55,649 nt of DNA, taken from the NCBI GenBank assembly GCA_002382325.1, contig DGAG01000001.1, forward strand, positions 156,698 to 212,346, given 5' to 3'. Each line of letters begins with the position of its first letter. The first letter of the stretch is position 1. Below are positions 1-8,564 of this stretch, in pieces. The notes under the pieces were generated by a model, which saw nothing but the letters and a program-made list of their open reading frames with translations, did no database searches and was not told the origin of the DNA. Made by a program: the position numbers and the translations under genes. The stretch comes from Epsilonproteobacteria bacterium UBA4036. Its GTDB lineage: Bacteria; Campylobacterota; Campylobacteria; Campylobacterales; Arcobacteraceae.

Positions 1-85
1 AATGGTGAATGGTGAATGGTGAGGTAATGTGACTTTTCCTTGCCACCCACTTCTCACTTCTTACTTCTCACTTTTCACCATTCAC
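1..85. repeat. Heptad-repeat hairpin element 1 (upp 3' end)
   Basis: The left arm is made of 7-nt units (GGTGAAT at 4-10 and 11-17, GGTGAGG at 18-24, then a degenerate unit to 33). The right arm (44-85) is six units on the opposite strand sense (CACCCAC, TTCTCAC, TTCTTAC, TTCTCAC, TTTTCAC, CATTCAC). GTGAATGGTGA (5-15 and 12-22) is the exact reverse complement of TCACCATTCAC (75-85). The stop codon of upp (TCA on this strand, 82-84) lies in the last unit. The element may extend left of the window. Confidence 0.8.
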
Positions 86-702
86 AACGTATTAAACGCT
101 CTATCTCCTGCATCGCCTAAACCTGGGCAGATATATTTGTTTTCATCAAGTCGATCATCTATTTGTGCAATGTACATTTGAATATCGGGATGAGTGGTAT
201 CCACAGCATCGACTCCAAAAGGTGAACCAATAATATTCAAAGAAATAATCTCTTTGGGGTTTTGTTCTTTAACCAAACTGATGGCATCAATTAAACTTCC
301 TCCTGTTGCAACCATTGGGTCTAAGAGGATAACGGTTTTATCTTTAAGTGAAGGAAAACGTTGATAATAGATTTGACTTACGGCTGTTTCTTCATCTCGT
401 TTCATGGCTAAAAATCCACCAATACTGTTAGGAAGCAGTTCTAAAACACCATTAAGCATGGGTTCACCTGCTCGAAAAATGGGAATCATAACCAGTTTAC
501 TCTCATCAATAAAATGGGTTTTTAAAGGACCATGCCATGTGGTGATGGTTTTTTCAAAAGTGTGTATATTTTCAAGTGCTTGAGCACATAACAGTTTAGC
601 AATTTGTGCAATAATGGCTCGAAATTCTGCTGGTTTGGTTTTTGAGTTTCTTAATTGATTGACTAAATGTTTAACCAATACGTTGTTACTTTGTAATATC
701 AT
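82..702 (-). CDS. upp: Uracil phosphoribosyltransferase
   Basis: Converts uracil and PRPP to UMP in pyrimidine salvage, in the cytoplasm. The protein has 206 residues, the usual length. The PRPP-binding loop is clear near residue 128 (VILLDPMVATGGSLIDAI), and the C-terminal uracil-binding part has the PGLGDAGDR motif. The ATG start at 702 has an AAAGGA site about 9 nt upstream. The gene is divergent from the YajQ gene. Its 3' end runs into heptad element 1, so the last codons and stop come from the repeat boundary. The family call is secure. Confidence 0.96.
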   Translation of the reverse strand: MILQSNNVLVKHLVNQLRNSKTKPAEFRAIIAQIAKLLCAQALENIHTFEKTITTWHGPLKTHFIDESKLVMIPIFRAGEPMLNGVLELLPNSIGGFLAMKRDEETAVSQIYYQRFPSLKDKTVILLDPMVATGGSLIDAISLVKEQNPKEIISLNIIGSPFGVDAVDTTHPDIQMYIAQIDDRLDENKYICPGLGDAGDRAFNTL

Positions 703-757
703 CTTAAAATCCTTTATGGTATTGTAACAGATATTTTTTTAAATTTTAGGAGAGACT

Positions 758-1261
758 ATGGCAAAAGCAAAAGAACATCATTTTGATATTTCAGCAAAAT
801 TGGATATGCAAGAGATGAGAAATGCCGTTATTCAAGCACAAAAAGAGATAGAAACCCGATATGATTTTAAAGGGATTACTAAAGAAATTACCTTAAATGA
901 AGCGGCAAAAAGTATTATTTTAATCAGTGCAAGTGACAATAAAGTTGAAGCCATTTATGATGTGTTGATTTCAAAAATGAATAAAAGAGGGATTTCTATT
1001 AATTCTCTTGAAGAGCTTAAAAAAGAGGATTCCAGTGGAGGAAATCGAAAATACAGTTATAAAATTGTAGATACGATTGAAAAAGAGGAAGCCAAAATCA
1101 TACAAACAGAGATTAAAGGACTTAAACTTAAAGTAACAGCGGTTAATCAAGGCGATGAAATTCGTGTGAGTGGGAAAAATTTAGATGACTTACAAGCCGT
1201 GATGAAACACTTAAGAAGCTTAGAACTTAAAGCCCCTTTGGTTTTTGATAATTTTCGATAA
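758..1261 (+). CDS. yajQ: YajQ-family nucleotide-binding protein (UPF0234)
   Basis: 167-residue protein of the YajQ family, two tandem ferredoxin-like folds. Homologues bind nucleic acid or cyclic di-GMP; the Xanthomonas member is a c-di-GMP effector. The N-terminus (HHFDISAKLDMQEMRNAV), the YDFKG motif near residue 36 and the end (LRSLELKAPLVFDNFR) are all typical. The AGGAG site (about 748-752) is well placed for the ATG. It is divergent from upp and convergent with an unknown gene only 5 bp away. The family is certain; the role in this organism is not. Confidence 0.93.
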   Translation: MAKAKEHHFDISAKLDMQEMRNAVIQAQKEIETRYDFKGITKEITLNEAAKSIILISASDNKVEAIYDVLISKMNKRGISINSLEELKKEDSSGGNRKYSYKIVDTIEKEEAKIIQTEIKGLKLKVTAVNQGDEIRVSGKNLDDLQAVMKHLRSLELKAPLVFDNFR

Positions 1262-1266
1262 CAACG

Positions 1267-1869
1267 TTAATAGTTGTTATCAATGATTAAAACAGAGTAC
1301 ATCTTTCCTTCATTGGTAATCACTTTTAAATCCGATTTTAACCCTCGTTTACTGTTGGCTAAATGCCCTTGAATGGTTTGTAATGTGTGCCAAAATTTTT
1401 CATAAAACGGGGTTAGAATTTTTTTGATTTTTCTTTGTTTAATAACGTCAACTACTGTATCAATACAGTGCATATAAAAGATTTTATTTTTAGCTCGTTG
1501 AATTTTATACTCTTTCATAATTTTTAAATTACCCATATAAGCCTCTTTTTCTATGGGTGAAAAAATGGGACTTTTTTTAATGTCTTGAATTTCATTGTCT
1601 AAATGTACCAAGTAGTTATTGATCTCTTTGTTCATAATGCTCTCAAGATTGGGATGATACGAGAGAATAATTTCTTGCATTTGTTCATCGTTGAGGCGTT
1701 TGGTATTGGTATCGTACTCATAATCACTGTGTACAGAAGTATCGTGGTCAATGGCTTGTAAAATCTGGATGGCAATCATTAAATAAACGTATTTATCTTC
1801 TTTTCCATCTTTAAAAGAAATCCCATGCTCTGAAATCATCGGCTTTGGACCGGCATATTTAAGTATCAT
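1267..1869 (-). CDS. Conserved hypothetical protein (200 aa)
   Basis: I do not recognise the family. The protein is soluble, 200 residues, charged, with no signal peptide or membrane segment. The middle (about 70-150) looks helical and basic with many Lys/Glu; the first 30 and last 25 residues look like beta strands. An AAAGGA site 8 nt before the ATG at 1869 supports translation. It is convergent with yajQ (5 bp gap) and divergent from the NUDIX gene. Composition matches the neighbours, so there is no sign of recent transfer. Confidence 0.8.
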   Translation of the reverse strand: MILKYAGPKPMISEHGISFKDGKEDKYVYLMIAIQILQAIDHDTSVHSDYEYDTNTKRLNDEQMQEIILSYHPNLESIMNKEINNYLVHLDNEIQDIKKSPIFSPIEKEAYMGNLKIMKEYKIQRAKNKIFYMHCIDTVVDVIKQRKIKKILTPFYEKFWHTLQTIQGHLANSKRGLKSDLKVITNEGKMYSVLIIDNNY

Positions 1870-1940
1870 AATGGTATCCTTTTGCCACAGTAATTTTAAA
1901 AATTATATTACATTATCTCTTAATTATAACAAAGGTGTAT

Positions 1941-2513
1941 ATGAAAAATACGATTAAAAACTTTGAAATTTTACCTTTAGAAAACACAAAATTTGTTCAT
2001 CCTGTTCAACTTTGTTACACACAAAATGGCAAAGAAAAAAGATGGGAAGCCGTTAAAAGTTTTGACAGCGTAGCCGTATTGCTCTATCATGAAGAGTTTG
2101 ATGCCTTTGTTTTAGTCAAACAATTCAGACCCCCTGTTTATTTGAATGATGAAAATAAAACGTATACCTATGAGTTGTGTGCAGGTATTATTGACAAAGA
2201 AGTCTCTTTGGAAACCATTGTTCAAGAAGAGATTGATGAAGAGTGTGGCTATAACGTCTCTTTATCTTCCATACAAAAAATCACCTCATTTTATACTAAC
2301 GTTGGGGTCAGTGGAGCCAAACAACACTTGTATTATGCCAAAATCGATGAAAGCATGAAAGTCCATGAGGGCGGAGGTATTCACGATGAAGAAATTGAGT
2401 TACATTTTCTTAAAATTAATGAGGCGAAAGCCTTTATTTATGATGAAGAAAAAGCCAAAACCCCTGGGCTGATTTTTGCGTTTTATTGGTTTTTTGAGAA
2501 GTATAAAAAATGA
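1941..2513 (+). CDS. NUDIX hydrolase, nucleotide-sugar/ADP-ribose pyrophosphatase type
   Basis: 190 residues. It probably hydrolyses a nucleoside diphosphate sugar (ADP-ribose or UDP-sugar) to NMP and sugar phosphate. The NUDIX box is centred on GIIDKEVSLETIVQEEIDEE. The metal-binding E-E-x-x-E-E part and final G are kept (QEEIDEECGY), but the usual first Glu and the Arg before the helix are replaced (Val and Glu). The box most resembles the NUDT14-like UDP-sugar group, which I infer from memory. I start at ATG 1941 rather than GTG 1935, because AAAGG at 1931-1935 is correctly spaced only for 1941. Confidence 0.85.
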   Translation: MKNTIKNFEILPLENTKFVHPVQLCYTQNGKEKRWEAVKSFDSVAVLLYHEEFDAFVLVKQFRPPVYLNDENKTYTYELCAGIIDKEVSLETIVQEEIDEECGYNVSLSSIQKITSFYTNVGVSGAKQHLYYAKIDESMKVHEGGGIHDEEIELHFLKINEAKAFIYDEEKAKTPGLIFAFYWFFEKYKK

Positions 2514-2578
2514 TACACGCTGCATTATTTAGAAATTAGAACTTTGGTTGTATTTATTTCTAAAGGATAAGTGTAAAT

Positions 2579-3523
2579 TTAGTGATCTCTAACACACCGA
2601 ACAAAATTACTCATGTTTTTAAAGTCGGCATAACCATCGCCATTATCAAAAAAAATACTCCATGCAAGTTCATTACTGTTGTCACTTGTGGTGGTACTCC
2701 AGTACCAATCTGATTTAATATTTTTTAACAATTGTTTTTGTTTTGAAAGCATCTTTAACTCCTCTTTTGTTGGAAGCCTCCAATCTTTAAAATTTGCAAG
2801 TGTCAGATGAGTACAATAGCTTTTGGCTGTATTGCCTTTTGTGTCATTGTAGTTTTTTGAATTGTAGTTTATTTCCGTTAGCCAAGGTTTTTTAACTACT
2901 GTTGAAGAAGTATCATCTTGCCACATTAATTTTTGATTGTTATCAATAAAAATACTCTCTTTTAACTCTTTTTGAATTTTTGCTTCTTCCATTTTTTTAT
3001 TGATTATTTCCATATCAAAATCTAACGCGATTTTTATATGGGTATCTTCAAGTATCTCAATTGCTAAATCTTTTTCTAAAAAATTGTCGGCTTTAATATT
3101 TACTTTATGTGTGCCTTGAGTCAATCTCATATTTGATTGATAGTTTTGATTATTTATTGTTATTGTTGGATTTGAAGCATTAGACATGAGTGTTAGAAAA
3201 TATGTTTTTTCTATTTCTGTATCTTCAAGGCTAACCCATATGTTGCTTTTGAAGCTATTATTGTCTACTTTCCTCAGTTCTATGTGATTATTTTTAATAG
3301 CTACAACCGTATATTCTTCTCCTCGTTTTAAAGTTTCTACAACGTATCGGGGGTCTTCATATCGGTTATAAGCCTTTGTATCATTTTTAATATATATTTT
3401 TTGACCAGAGTTATATTTACTTAAATCATATTGGTTTTGAGAATAAGGAGAACATCCAATTATAAAAAATATGAGGAGTAGCCCTAAAAATAATTGCATG
3501 ACGCTTCTTGTTTTTTTCATCAA
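2579..3523 (-). CDS. Lipoprotein with PEGA-like and DUF1566 (Lcl-type) domains
   Basis: 314 residues, exported. The N-terminus is a lipoprotein signal (FLGLLLIFFIIGC, lipidation Cys at about residue 24). Residues about 30-110 resemble an SH3-like region. About 115-165 looks like a PEGA domain (TITINNQNYQSNMRLTQGTH). The C-terminal 125 residues form a DUF1566/Lcl domain: it opens with LMWQDD, then AKSYCTHLTLANFKDWRLPT, WYWSTTT and finally FVRCVRD. Such proteins sit in the outer membrane or periplasm; the function is unknown. It is convergent with the NUDIX gene. The ATG ATG start is ambiguous by one codon. Confidence 0.85.
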   Translation of the reverse strand: MMKKTRSVMQLFLGLLLIFFIIGCSPYSQNQYDLSKYNSGQKIYIKNDTKAYNRYEDPRYVVETLKRGEEYTVVAIKNNHIELRKVDNNSFKSNIWVSLEDTEIEKTYFLTLMSNASNPTITINNQNYQSNMRLTQGTHKVNIKADNFLEKDLAIEILEDTHIKIALDFDMEIINKKMEEAKIQKELKESIFIDNNQKLMWQDDTSSTVVKKPWLTEINYNSKNYNDTKGNTAKSYCTHLTLANFKDWRLPTKEELKMLSKQKQLLKNIKSDWYWSTTTSDNSNELAWSIFFDNGDGYADFKNMSNFVRCVRDH

Positions 3524-3630
3524 AATACCTTTTATTTATATATAAACATAATTGCAATTATAACCAATATAGATTAAACAAATATAACTTTCCAGAAAGG
3601 TATGTAAGCCAATAGGGAGTAAGTTTACTA

Positions 3631-3636
3631 TATAAT
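3631..3636 (+). promoter_or_regulatory. Candidate -10 box of the GH17-GT2 gene
   Basis: A perfect TATAAT 26 nt before the preferred TTG start at 3663. No convincing -35 is seen at 17 nt. Weak -35 boxes are usual for sigma70 promoters in Campylobacterota. This box also overlaps an alternative upstream TTG, which argues against that codon as the start. Confidence 0.5.
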
Positions 3637-3662
3637 TGCGTTTTACAATAAAAAGGAATTTC

Positions 3663-6197
3663 TTGAGATATATTATATTTAGCATTATCATCGTAGGATT
3701 TTTTCAAATCTTTTTTTGGATTTCACATAATAAGTTGGTTTCATTAATTGAATCTCCCTATAATAAAGTGGAATCCCTTTCATATACCCCATATTATGAC
3801 TATGAAAAAAAAGTTTTGTCAACTGAAGAAATAAAAAAAGATATTGATTTATTAATGCCTATTACAAACAAACTCAGAACATATTCTACAAAAGATGCAC
3901 AAATTATCTTGGATGCTGTATCAAAAAAAGAGGTAGTTCTTGACTTGGGTATTTGGTTGAGCCGTGATTATAATGAGAATTTTTTAGAGATACAAAGAGC
4001 TTTAAAATTACTCAAAGAGTACCCTAATAATATAGATAATATCATGGTAGGGAATGAGGTTCTTTTACGAGAAGATTTAAATGAAGTGGAGTTGGTTGGC
4101 TATATTGATTTCTTAAGAGGTTTTACCGATAAATCAATTTCTACTGCAGATACTTGGAGCAGTTGGGAGAATTCTACAAATCTTGCAACTCATGTGGATT
4201 TTATAACCATACACATCTTGCCTTACTGGGAAAAGATGTCCATTAAGCAGTTTGATGATTTTATACTCAGCAGATATACGCTTATTGAAAATATGTTTCC
4301 TCATAAAAAGATATATATCGGTGAAATAGGATGGCCAAGTCATGGCTACAATAACAACGATGCAATTCCCAGTTTAAAAAATCAAGCAGCAGCCATACGA
4401 GGCTTTGTAAATCTTGCTAAAAAAAATGATTGGTCGTATAACATTATTGAAGCTTTTGATCAGCCATGGAAAGGGTATGAAGAGGGAAATATTGGTCAAT
4501 ACTGGGGAATTTTTGATGCCAATAGAGAGTTGAAATTTAATTTATCAGGAGATATTGAAATTAATCAATATTGGATGTATCAAATGTTAGCAGCTTTGAT
4601 TATTGGAGGGGTATTGACTCTTTTTGGGCTAAGAAATAAAAAACTAAATCTCAATCATACCTTAGCTTACGCAGTCGTCTCTCAAGGTATGGCTTTTGGT
4701 ATTGTCATGGCGTTAACCTATCCTTTCATTAACTACATGAATTTTGGAATGTGGATTATGTGGGGTGTAGGAACAGTGTTGATGATTCCTCTTGTTATCA
4801 TCACCCTTGCAAAAGCAAATGAGCTGTTTAAATCTTCAATTGGTCTGACACCTACAAGGTTAATTCCCCTTGATTTAACGTCAAAAAATATCCCTTTTGT
4901 TTCGGTTCATGTTCCTGCTTACAAAGAAGAACCTCACGTTTTAGAAGAGACATTAAGAGCCTTATCAAAACTAAAGTATCCCAACTATGAAGTCTTGGTC
5001 ATCATTAACAACACACCTGAAGAGTACTATAAACAGCCTATAAAAAAGTTGTGTGAAGAGTTAGGAGATAAGTTTGTTTATATGGATATAACATGTACGG
5101 GATTTAAAGCAGGTGCACTTAATATGGCGTTAGAACAAACCAATAAAGAGGCTGAAATAATTGCTGTTATTGATGCAGACTATGTGGTTGAGTCTCCTTG
5201 GCTGATGGATTTAGTACCACTGTTTGATGACCCTAAGGTTGCCATAGTTCAAGCACCACAAGACCACAGAGATGGTGAAGAATCGATTTTAAAAGCTGCA
5301 ATGAATGCAGAGTATGCAGGCTTTTTTGATATTGGTATGGTTGCTAGAAATGAAGAAAATGCCATTGTTGTTCATGGTACTATGGTAATGGTAAGACTCA
5401 GCGCCATGTTAGAAGTGGGTGGTTGGGGGACAGATACCATTGTAGAAGACAGTGAACTGGGGCTTAGATTGTTTGAGGCAGGTTATATCGCTCATTATAC
5501 CAACAGAAGATATGGCTATGGAATCCTTCCCGATACCTTTCAAGCTTTTAAAACTCAAAGGCATCGATGGGCATATGGAGCGATTCAAATTTTGAAAAAG
5601 CATTGGAGAGAGTTTTTGCCATCATCTAAAAGACTTACCTCGACCCAAAAAAGAGAGTTTATAGCAGGATGGTTTTTTTGGTTAAGTGATGCAATGGGTC
5701 CAGTGATGGTTGTTATGAATCTTATTTGGATTCCTGTGATTGTTTTTATAGGGGTTACGATTCCTACCATTGCATTGACTATCCCTATTATCACAGTATT
5801 TTTAGTCAATCTTTTACATACATTTATTTTATACAGAATGAAAGTAAAAGCCAATTTAAAGGAAACTTTTTTAAGTGCAGTGGCTTCCATGAGTTTGCAA
5901 CTGATTATCTTCAAAGCAGTTTGGGATGGCTTTGTCAAAGATGGTTTACCTTTTAAAAGAACACAAAAAGGAGGAAAAGCTAAAAGAAGTGAAAATCCTA
6001 TTTTGTTTGAAATTGTTTTGTGTGTGTTGTTGTTAATCTCTTTTTTCACTCTGATTTTTATCAATAAAACCAATATTACTGAGATATATGTATTTGCAGC
6101 AACGATATTTATACAAACACTTCCTTATATCTCTGCAATTATCATGAGATTTTTTGAGTTGTATTCGATCAAAAATCAAAGAGGTCAAATAATTTAG
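3663..6197 (+). CDS. GH17-GT2 fusion, membrane beta-glucan synthase/transglycosylase
   Basis: 844 residues. A TM helix (about 4-20) is followed by a GH17 domain (about 40-290), with acid/base Glu in VGNE (E132) and nucleophile Glu in GEIGWP (E221). Two or three TM helices follow (about 305-385). A processive GT2 domain (about 410-640) has IDAD (504-506), VED (595-596) and QRHRW (632-636). More TM helices close the protein. This pairing occurs in Pseudomonas NdvB-type beta-1,3-glucan synthases, where GT2 makes the chain and GH17 remodels it. I infer a periplasmic or exported beta-glucan. The start is TTG 3663 with AAAGGAA 5-6 nt upstream; the frame also opens at TTG 3636 but without a ribosome site. 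Confidence 0.85.
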   Translation: MRYIIFSIIIVGFFQIFFWISHNKLVSLIESPYNKVESLSYTPYYDYEKKVLSTEEIKKDIDLLMPITNKLRTYSTKDAQIILDAVSKKEVVLDLGIWLSRDYNENFLEIQRALKLLKEYPNNIDNIMVGNEVLLREDLNEVELVGYIDFLRGFTDKSISTADTWSSWENSTNLATHVDFITIHILPYWEKMSIKQFDDFILSRYTLIENMFPHKKIYIGEIGWPSHGYNNNDAIPSLKNQAAAIRGFVNLAKKNDWSYNIIEAFDQPWKGYEEGNIGQYWGIFDANRELKFNLSGDIEINQYWMYQMLAALIIGGVLTLFGLRNKKLNLNHTLAYAVVSQGMAFGIVMALTYPFINYMNFGMWIMWGVGTVLMIPLVIITLAKANELFKSSIGLTPTRLIPLDLTSKNIPFVSVHVPAYKEEPHVLEETLRALSKLKYPNYEVLVIINNTPEEYYKQPIKKLCEELGDKFVYMDITCTGFKAGALNMALEQTNKEAEIIAVIDADYVVESPWLMDLVPLFDDPKVAIVQAPQDHRDGEESILKAAMNAEYAGFFDIGMVARNEENAIVVHGTMVMVRLSAMLEVGGWGTDTIVEDSELGLRLFEAGYIAHYTNRRYGYGILPDTFQAFKTQRHRWAYGAIQILKKHWREFLPSSKRLTSTQKREFIAGWFFWLSDAMGPVMVVMNLIWIPVIVFIGVTIPTIALTIPIITVFLVNLLHTFILYRMKVKANLKETFLSAVASMSLQLIIFKAVWDGFVKDGLPFKRTQKGGKAKRSENPILFEIVLCVLLLISFFTLIFINKTNITEIYVFAATIFIQTLPYISAIIMRFFELYSIKNQRGQII

Positions 6198-6220
6198 TTT
6201 AGAAATGATTTAATACCTTA

Positions 6221-7228
6221 TTAGCGTGAAAGACTAATTCCAAAACTGATACGGTTGATTTCTTGGTCGTAATCAATTAAACTGTCACCATAACCACTTG
6301 AAAGTTGAATAAATCCAAATGTATTTTTTGCTTGAGTCAAGGGAAAAACCCAATTAGCTTGAGCAAATCCTTTATTGTGAGTATTAAATCTTAAATTATT
6401 TCTCAAAAGCAATTTAAACGTATGATCCCCATACGCATAAATGACATTAATATCACCATATCCTAAGTATTGTTCGATATCGGGATTATCATCTGAGCTA
6501 CTTTTTTCTGGAATTCTGTACCAAACACGAGGAACGATAAAAAGGTTTGAATATTGTAAATATCCTTCCAAATAAAGGCGATTCCAAGAGCGTGATTCTG
6601 CCCCATGTTGTCCGTTTGACTCATGCAAAAAACCTACTTTATAGGCTTTTAATAATGAGTTTTCATGGTTTATATGAGGTGCTATCATATAAACTTCAGG
6701 TGCATAATTGGTCTCTCTAAAAGGAGAAGAATCCGAATAAATTTGCCACCATGATTTTTGTGTATAACCAAAGTTGATGGTTTCATTTAATCCCAATAAG
6801 TTATACGTAATGGGTTTATTGATACTGATTTGAAATTTAGCTTCATTTTGTTTTCGACCATTTTTTGCTTTTAAATCATAGCTGATGGGCAAAAAATAAT
6901 TCTCTTTATAGGGGTAGATATCAAAGGAAGAGGATAGAGCTTGTTCAATGGTGTTGTTTGTTTCCGCATCTGATACTTTTTCAAATGAATTTTTAATATG
7001 GTTTAACCCATTTTTTAAACTGATTTTTTCTTGTTTAATTTCATCCAAACTTTGTAAGGTGGTCTCTAACTCTTTTTGTGCATTGGAATTTTGCAATGCC
7101 AATTGCTTGTAAATTTCCATGGCTTCTTTGTAGTTACCTTGTTTTTCAAATTCTAAGGCTTGTTGCAAAATTTCATTGGCAAATGAGAGGTGTAAGAAAA
7201 CAATAAAAAAAGTAACAATATGTTTCAT
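6221..7228 (-). CDS. pldA: Outer-membrane phospholipase A (OMPLA)
   Basis: 335 residues, an outer-membrane beta-barrel that hydrolyses phospholipids that reach the outer leaflet. A signal peptide ends near FLHLSFA. Residues about 20-100 are helical with a TPR-like pattern (LEFEKQGNYKEAMEIYKQLA), which is extra compared with E. coli PldA. The barrel follows. The catalytic signature is intact: HESNGQHGAESRSWNR carries the His, Ser and Asn region. The last strand ends ISFGISLSR, with a near-terminal aromatic pattern. It is convergent with the GH17-GT2 gene, with a 23-bp gap, and divergent from rpe. Confidence 0.93.
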   Translation of the reverse strand: MKHIVTFFIVFLHLSFANEILQQALEFEKQGNYKEAMEIYKQLALQNSNAQKELETTLQSLDEIKQEKISLKNGLNHIKNSFEKVSDAETNNTIEQALSSSFDIYPYKENYFLPISYDLKAKNGRKQNEAKFQISINKPITYNLLGLNETINFGYTQKSWWQIYSDSSPFRETNYAPEVYMIAPHINHENSLLKAYKVGFLHESNGQHGAESRSWNRLYLEGYLQYSNLFIVPRVWYRIPEKSSSDDNPDIEQYLGYGDINVIYAYGDHTFKLLLRNNLRFNTHNKGFAQANWVFPLTQAKNTFGFIQLSSGYGDSLIDYDQEINRISFGISLSR

Positions 7229-7273
7229 AATCTTCCTTTTGAAATTTTATTTTAGTCATTAATTGCTTTGATT

Positions 7274-7302
7274 TTGATTTTGAAAAGATAAAATGATATA
7301 AT
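7274..7302 (+). promoter_or_regulatory. Sigma70 promoter of rpe-trpF-exonuclease
   Basis: TTGATT at 7274-7279, a 17-nt spacer, then an extended -10 TGATATAAT (7294-7302). The start of rpe is 28 nt downstream of the -10. This is the best-formed promoter in the window. Confidence 0.75.
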
Positions 7303-7330
7303 CCCAAAAATAAAATACAAAAGGGTTTTA

Positions 7331-7972
7331 ATGTTAGTGGCACCTTCAATACTTTCGGCTGATTTTGGACGACTCAATGACGAAATAACAGCAATTTGTC
7401 AAGGAGGGTGCGATTTAATTCACGTGGATGTGATGGACGGGCATTTTGTACCCAATATGACCATTGGACCAGTAGTCGTTTCAAGTGTGGCTAAAGTGGC
7501 AACAAAGCCTTTGGATGTGCATTTGATGGTAGAAAACAACAGCTTTTTTATTGATTTATTTGCCCCTTTAAAACCTGAATATATCTCTTTTCATATTGAG
7601 AGTGAAAAACATCCTCACCGAGTTATTCAAAAAATTCGCAGCTTGGGGATTAAACCAGCAATTGTATTAAATCCTCACTCTACACCTGAATCAATTGAGT
7701 ACTTACTTGAAGATTTGGATATGGTGCTTTTAATGTCGGTAAACCCAGGATTTGGAGGACAAAAGTTCATAAAAAGTGTAATTGAAAAAACGATTGAACT
7801 GAAAAAACTTATTTTAAAACGCAATCCAAACTGCTTGATTCAAGTTGATGGAGGAGTAAACGATAAAAATATTTATGAACTCAAAAAAGCAGGTGTGGAT
7901 ATTGTCGTAGCTGGGTCATATGTGTATGGTGCACACGATTATGCCAAAGCCATAAAGAGCTTGCAGGTTTAA
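7331..7972 (+). CDS. rpe: Ribulose-phosphate 3-epimerase
   Basis: Interconverts ribulose 5-phosphate and xylulose 5-phosphate in the pentose phosphate pathway. The 213 residues form a complete TIM barrel. Visible family motifs are VAPSILSADF at the start, HVDVMDGHFVPNMTIGP with the metal-binding His/Asp, HLMVEN, MSVNPGFGGQKF and QVDGGV. AAAGGG lies 7 nt before the ATG. It is the first gene of a three-gene unit; trpF starts one base after its stop. Confidence 0.97.
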   Translation: MLVAPSILSADFGRLNDEITAICQGGCDLIHVDVMDGHFVPNMTIGPVVVSSVAKVATKPLDVHLMVENNSFFIDLFAPLKPEYISFHIESEKHPHRVIQKIRSLGIKPAIVLNPHSTPESIEYLLEDLDMVLLMSVNPGFGGQKFIKSVIEKTIELKKLILKRNPNCLIQVDGGVNDKNIYELKKAGVDIVVAGSYVYGAHDYAKAIKSLQV

Positions 7973-7973
7973 G

Positions 7974-8564
7974 ATGCGTGTAAAAATTTGTGGTATTACG
8001 AATTTAGAAGATGCCCTTGATGCAATTGCTGCTGGTGCAAGTGCTTTAGGCTTTGTCTTTTATAAACCATCTCCTCGATATATCAGTGTTGAAGAGGCGT
8101 TAACAATTGTCAATGCCTTACCTCCTTTTGTACAAACTGTAGGGCTGTTTGTGAATGAAAATGAAGCGGTAATTAATGAAGTATGCAGTAAAGCCAAAAT
8201 GCAACTTGCGCAAATCATTGATGATGAAGAAAAACTTGATTACACACAAATAAAGCCCAAAACCATTCGTGTTTTAAGAGCAAAAACTCAAGGAGATATT
8301 ATTTCTTTTAAAGACCAATATTTGCTTGTAGATGCGTTTGTACCAAGTTTTGGAGGGGAGGGCAAACGAGTTGCTTTGGAGTGGTTTAAAGGCAAAGATT
8401 GTTCAAAAATGATTTTAGCGGGAGGATTGGAAGCCTCTAATGTACATGAACTAAAAGGATTGAATTTCTTTGCTTTGGATGTCAGCAGTGGTGTTGAAGC
8501 GTATAAAGGAAAAAAAGACAAAGATAAAATGAGAGCATTTATTAAAGCAGCCCATGAACTATAA
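7974..8564 (+). CDS. trpF: Phosphoribosylanthranilate isomerase
   Basis: Third step of tryptophan synthesis from anthranilate: an Amadori rearrangement of PRA to CdRP. The 196-residue TIM barrel has the catalytic Cys in VKICGIT (C6), the catalytic Asp in LLVDAFVPSFGGEGKR and the phosphate loop ILAGGLEASN. The end SSGVEAYKGKKD is typical. It is translationally coupled to rpe. It lies apart from trpC, which is 8 kb away, so the trp pathway is split. Confidence 0.96.
   Translation: MRVKICGITNLEDALDAIAAGASALGFVFYKPSPRYISVEEALTIVNALPPFVQTVGLFVNENEAVINEVCSKAKMQLAQIIDDEEKLDYTQIKPKTIRVLRAKTQGDIISFKDQYLLVDAFVPSFGGEGKRVALEWFKGKDCSKMILAGGLEASNVHELKGLNFFALDVSSGVEAYKGKKDKDKMRAFIKAAHEL

Noticed and set aside
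1..85. CRISPR or transposon end
   Set aside because: The 7-nt units have no unique spacers, no cas genes occur, and no transposase or target duplication is seen at any of the six elements.
2528..2564. Possible terminator TTTAGAAAT ... ATTTCTAAA after the NUDIX gene
   Set aside because: The stem is short, AT-rich and has a 19-nt loop; no T-run on either side.
5585..6073. Minus-strand open frame inside the GH17-GT2 gene
   Set aside because: The plus-strand frame has clear catalytic motifs across this stretch; the reverse frame is a shadow.
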